A DNA stretch of 8,645 nt from Croceibacterium_A sp966112795 (GTDB taxonomy: Bacteria; Pseudomonadota; Alphaproteobacteria; Sphingomonadales; Sphingomonadaceae). The DNA lies in assembly GCA_966112795.1 (NCBI GenBank), contig CBHWED010000142.1, positions 1 through 8,645 of the forward strand, given 5' to 3'. Shown in pieces: positions 6,234-8,645 of the stretch. Positions within the stretch are counted from its first letter, which is position 1. The number at the start of each line of letters is the position of its first letter. The notes below the pieces were generated by a model that saw only the letters and a program-made list of their open reading frames with translations, had not been told where the DNA came from and did no database searches. Position numbers and translations under genes: made by a program.

Positions 6234-6746
6234 TCAGGCCGCCTGCGGGTTGACCGCCGATGGCTGTGCCGGCGGCAGGCCGCCGTTCTCGACCTGCTGC
6301 AAGAGCTCTTCCTTGCGCGCCGCCATCTGGTCGCGCAGCGCCACGAGGTCGACGTCGGCCTTGCGGGCCTGGGCAAACATGCCTTCGCTCGGCGCTTCCT
6401 CTTCCTTGACGTGGTGCTCGATCTCTTCGCTCAGCACCTTGACCTTGGCATCGTAGAACTCGTCGTCGGGGCCGCCGGCCATGATGTCGTTGATCAGCAC
6501 TTTGGCGCCGTCATGCTCGACGTAGGCCTCGGTGAGCGTGTCTTCCTCGATCTTGCCCTCGAGCGCGGGATAGAAGATCTCTTCCTCGATCATCGTGTGG
6601 ATCTTGAGCTCGTTGCAGATCTGCTCGGCGAGCTGCTGCTTCTTGCCGTCGCCGCTCGCGTTCTCGAACTTCGCGAACAGCGCCTCGACTTCGCGGTGGT
6701 CGGCCTTGAGCAATGCGATCGCGTCGGTAAACTCTTCTTTCGCCAT
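6234..6746 (-). CDS. Hemerythrin-like HHE cation-binding protein
   Basis: This 170-residue soluble protein has the four-helix hemerythrin-like (HHE) fold expected to hold a non-haem di-iron site. Candidate ligands in order are H17 (ADHREVE), H50 and E54 (KIHTMIEEE), H78 (VEHDGA) and H112 with E116 (EHHVKEEE). Residues 118-170 form a charged helix and a Pro/Ala-rich tail without ligands. Members bind O2, NO or iron, or protect against oxidative or nitrosative stress; the exact role here is not shown by sequence. The start is ATG at 6746, supported by an AGGAGA site 6 nt upstream. The frame runs on upstream as non-protein-like sequence. A short hairpin GGGCG-TCA-CGCCC (6765-6777) lies in the leader. 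The gene leads sdhE and mfd on the minus strand and is divergent from recG. Confidence 0.92.
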   Translation of the reverse strand: MAKEEFTDAIALLKADHREVEALFAKFENASGDGKKQQLAEQICNELKIHTMIEEEIFYPALEGKIEEDTLTEAYVEHDGAKVLINDIMAGGPDDEFYDAKVKVLSEEIEHHVKEEEAPSEGMFAQARKADVDLVALRDQMAARKEELLQQVENGGLPPAQPSAVNPQAA

Positions 6747-6752
6747 GGGTTG

Positions 6753-6758
6753 TCTCCT
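6753..6758 (-). promoter_or_regulatory. Strong ribosome binding site of the hemerythrin-like gene
   Basis: On the minus strand AGGAGA (6758-6753) sits 6 nt before the ATG at 6746. It is the best Shine-Dalgarno of the window and fixes the start within a frame that stays open to about 7142. It suggests high expression compared with its neighbours, which have weak sites. Confidence 0.8.
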
Positions 6759-6796
6759 GGTCCCGGGCGTCACGCCCTTGTTGGCGCAAAGCGTCA

Positions 6797-6812
6797 GTTC
6801 CAACGAAGTTCC
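6797..6812 (-). promoter_or_regulatory. Two GGAAC motifs one helical turn apart upstream of the hemerythrin-like gene
   Basis: Read on the minus strand, GGAACT occurs at 6812-6807 and again at 6801-6796, 11 bp apart, about 50-65 nt before the ATG. GGAAC is the -35 core of the alphaproteobacterial general stress sigma factor EcfG. For the upstream copy, 16-17 nt further on the sequence is CTTTG, not the expected CGTT. The match is therefore half-complete: the repeat is real, but promoter function is only suggested. The rest of the 147-nt gap to recG shows no convincing promoter. Confidence 0.3.
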
Positions 6813-6893
6813 CCCCGGACGGCCCGGTCCAACATGGGTTAGGAGGCATCGGCTGTTTCGCGTCGGCGGAGACTTGGATAGACCCCTCGCGCG

Positions 6894-8645
6894 ATGCGCC
6901 CCGAGCTGCTCAATCCCCTGTTCGCCGAAACCGAGACCCTCGAGGGCGTCGGGCCGAAGCTGCAGAAGCCGCTCGAGAAGCTCGGCCTCACTCGCGTTCG
7001 CGATGTCGCCTACCACTTGCCGGACCGTTTCGTGCAGCGACGCTCGGTCGCCGATCTCGACGAGCCGGCCGTCGGCGAACAGATCGTCGTCCCGCTGACC
7101 GCGTTCGAGCATCGCGCCAGCCCGAACAGCCGCGCTCCGCACCGCGTGCTGGCGCGCGACGCGAAGGGCAACGTCTGCGCGCTCGTCTACTTCGGCAAGG
7201 CCTCATACACGGCGAAGAAGCTGTTCCCGCTCGGCGAGAAGCGCTGGGTCGCGGGCAAGCTCGAACAGTATGACCAGTGGCTGCAGATCGTGCATCCCGA
7301 CCACGTTGCCGAGAGCAGCGCCGGGCTGATGGGGCACTTGGTCGAGCCGATCTATCCGCTCGCCGAGGGCCTGACCCAACCCAAGGTCGCCGGTCTCGCA
7401 CAGCAGGCCCTCTCGCGCGCGCCGGAGCTGCCCGAGTGGATCGAGCCGGGCGTGCTCGACAAGCACAAATGGCCGGAGTGGCGCGACGCGCTGGTGCTCG
7501 CGCACAAAGGCGGCCATCCGGCCGCGCGCGATCGCCTCGCCTACGACGAGCTGCTCGCCAACAGCCTCGCGCTGATGCTGGTGCGTGCCGACAACCGCAG
7601 GCGCCGGGGGCAGCCGCTGCAAGGCGACGGCACCCTGCGCGGCAAGCTTTCGTTGCCGTTCCCGCTCACGGGCGCGCAACGGCGCTCGATCGGCGAGATC
7701 GAGGGCGATCTGGCGCAAGCCGCGCCGATGCTGCGCCTGCTCCAGGGCGACGTCGGCTCGGGCAAGACCGTGGTCGCGCTCGAATCGATGCTGATCGCTG
7801 TCGAGGCGGGCGCGCAGGCGGCGATGCTGGCGCCGACCGAAATCCTTGCCCGCCAGCATTACGAGACCTTGCGCAAGATGGCCGGGCCGACAGGCGTGAC
7901 CATCGCGCTGCTCACCGGTCGCGACAAGGGCAGGGCGCGCGAGTCGATCCTGATGGGGCTCGTCGACGGCTCGATCCAGATCGTGGTCGGGACCCACGCG
8001 ATCTTCCAGGAGGCGGTCGCCTACCGGAACCTCGGGCTCGTGGTGATCGACGAGCAGCACCGCTTCGGCGTCAGCCAGCGCCTGTTGCTGACCCAGAAAG
8101 GCCGCGTCACGCCGCACGTGCTGGCGATGACCGCGACTCCGATCCCGCGCACGCTGCGGCTCGCCGAGTTCGGCGAGATGGACGTGTCGCAGCTCGACGA
8201 GATGCCGCCGGGCCGCCAGGCGATCGACACCCGCGTCGTCTCGCTCGACCGCCTGTCCGACGTCGCCGACGGCCTCGCGCGCCATCTCGAGAGTGGCCAG
8301 CAGGCCTACTGGGTCTGTCCGATGGTCCGCGGCAGCGAGCACGAGACCGAAGACCTCGCCGCGGCCGAAGCCCGTTTCGCGTCGCTCAAGGCCCGCTTCG
8401 AGGATGCCGCGGTGCTGGTCCACGGCCAGCTCAAGCCCGAGCTCAAGGACGCCGCGATGGAGCGCTTCGTCCGCGGCGAGGCACGGCTGCTGGTCGCGAC
8501 CACGGTGATCGAGGTCGGCGTCGACGTGCCCAACGCCACGCTGATGGTGATCGAGCAGGCCGAGCGCTTCGGCCTCGCCCAGCTCCACCAGCTGCGTGGC
8601 CGCGTGGGGCGGGGCAGCGCCAAGTCGGTGTGCCTGCTGCTCCGG
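6894..8645 (+). CDS. recG: ATP-dependent DNA helicase RecG, C-terminus beyond window
   Basis: RecG is an SF2 double-strand DNA translocase that regresses stalled replication forks and migrates Holliday junctions and R-loops. The first 584 codons are in the window; the family is about 680-700 residues, so roughly 100 C-terminal residues, including the TRG-type region, are missing. An N-terminal helix-hairpin-like GVGPKLQKPLEKLG at about 23-36 is followed by the OB-fold wedge domain (about 50-150). Helicase motifs are Walker A GDVGSGKT at 285-292, APTEILARQH after it, DEQH at 386-389, TATPIPRT at 413-420 and QLRGRVGRG at 566-574. The start ATG at 6894 is supported by an in-frame TAG at 6879. 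No Shine-Dalgarno is evident, so a weak or leaderless start is possible. The gene is divergent from the hemerythrin-like gene (147 nt). The frame is intact up to the edge. Confidence 0.98.
   Translation, partial: MRPELLNPLFAETETLEGVGPKLQKPLEKLGLTRVRDVAYHLPDRFVQRRSVADLDEPAVGEQIVVPLTAFEHRASPNSRAPHRVLARDAKGNVCALVYFGKASYTAKKLFPLGEKRWVAGKLEQYDQWLQIVHPDHVAESSAGLMGHLVEPIYPLAEGLTQPKVAGLAQQALSRAPELPEWIEPGVLDKHKWPEWRDALVLAHKGGHPAARDRLAYDELLANSLALMLVRADNRRRRGQPLQGDGTLRGKLSLPFPLTGAQRRSIGEIEGDLAQAAPMLRLLQGDVGSGKTVVALESMLIAVEAGAQAAMLAPTEILARQHYETLRKMAGPTGVTIALLTGRDKGRARESILMGLVDGSIQIVVGTHAIFQEAVAYRNLGLVVIDEQHRFGVSQRLLLTQKGRVTPHVLAMTATPIPRTLRLAEFGEMDVSQLDEMPPGRQAIDTRVVSLDRLSDVADGLARHLESGQQAYWVCPMVRGSEHETEDLAAAEARFASLKARFEDAAVLVHGQLKPELKDAAMERFVRGEARLLVATTVIEVGVDVPNATLMVIEQAERFGLAQLHQLRGRVGRGSAKSVCLLLR

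Noticed and set aside
6834..6846. AGGAGG following a three-codon ATG GGT TAG, as a leader peptide or ribosome site for recG
   Set aside because: AGGAGG is 47 nt from the recG ATG, and no start codon in the recG frame lies 5-12 nt after it. Two sense codons are too few to call a leader peptide.
6747..7142. Upstream extension of the hemerythrin-like frame into recG
   Set aside because: The AGGAGA site and the family N-terminus fix the start at 6746, and the extension is antisense of the recG N-terminus.
7203..8588. Open reading frame of 461 codons on the minus strand, antisense to recG
   Set aside because: It lies wholly inside the helicase part of recG. Its composition resembles the mfd antisense frame because the two helicases are homologous; it is a coding shadow.

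Overview
The window is a GC-rich chromosomal stretch that looks like an alphaproteobacterium, most likely a sphingomonad. This rests on codon and base composition, on the mfd / sdhE / recG neighbourhood, and on a small secreted protein with an acidic C-terminus of a type I associate with sphingomonads. The assignment comes from memory of these families and no search was run. Most genes are core housekeeping genes with full motif sets. I see no insertion sequence, phage gene, CRISPR array or obvious horizontally acquired island.

Layout from left to right. (1) A tRNA-Asn(GTT) on the minus strand is cut by the left edge and has a good sigma-70-like promoter. (2) NAD kinase (nadK, minus strand) is divergent from a stand-alone EAL-domain c-di-GMP phosphodiesterase (plus strand). 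The two starts are only 72 nt apart. (3) A 74-residue exported, single-membrane-helix protein (plus strand) is preceded by a -35-like hexamer embedded in a perfect 10-bp inverted repeat. It is followed by a strong hairpin terminator that also serves the converging mfd. (4) A minus-strand series runs hemerythrin-like HHE protein, sdhE (flavinylation factor for succinate dehydrogenase), then mfd (transcription-repair coupling factor). (5) recG (plus strand) is divergent from the hemerythrin gene and is cut by the right edge. It lacks roughly its last 100 codons.

Functional themes. Mfd and RecG are SF2 DNA translocases of the same sub-group: Mfd removes stalled RNA polymerase and recruits excision repair, and RecG remodels stalled forks. 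They flank two respiration- and oxygen-related genes. One is sdhE, which places covalent FAD on succinate dehydrogenase. The other is a hemerythrin-like di-iron protein that may bind O2 or NO or store iron. The most unusual non-coding signals are three. A perfect 13-bp inverted repeat puts the sdhE Shine-Dalgarno sequence in a loop and its GTG start in the stem. A cluster of GC-rich hairpins lies between sdhE and mfd. An operator-like inverted repeat overlaps the putative promoter of the small protein. No intergenic gap exceeds 183 nt.
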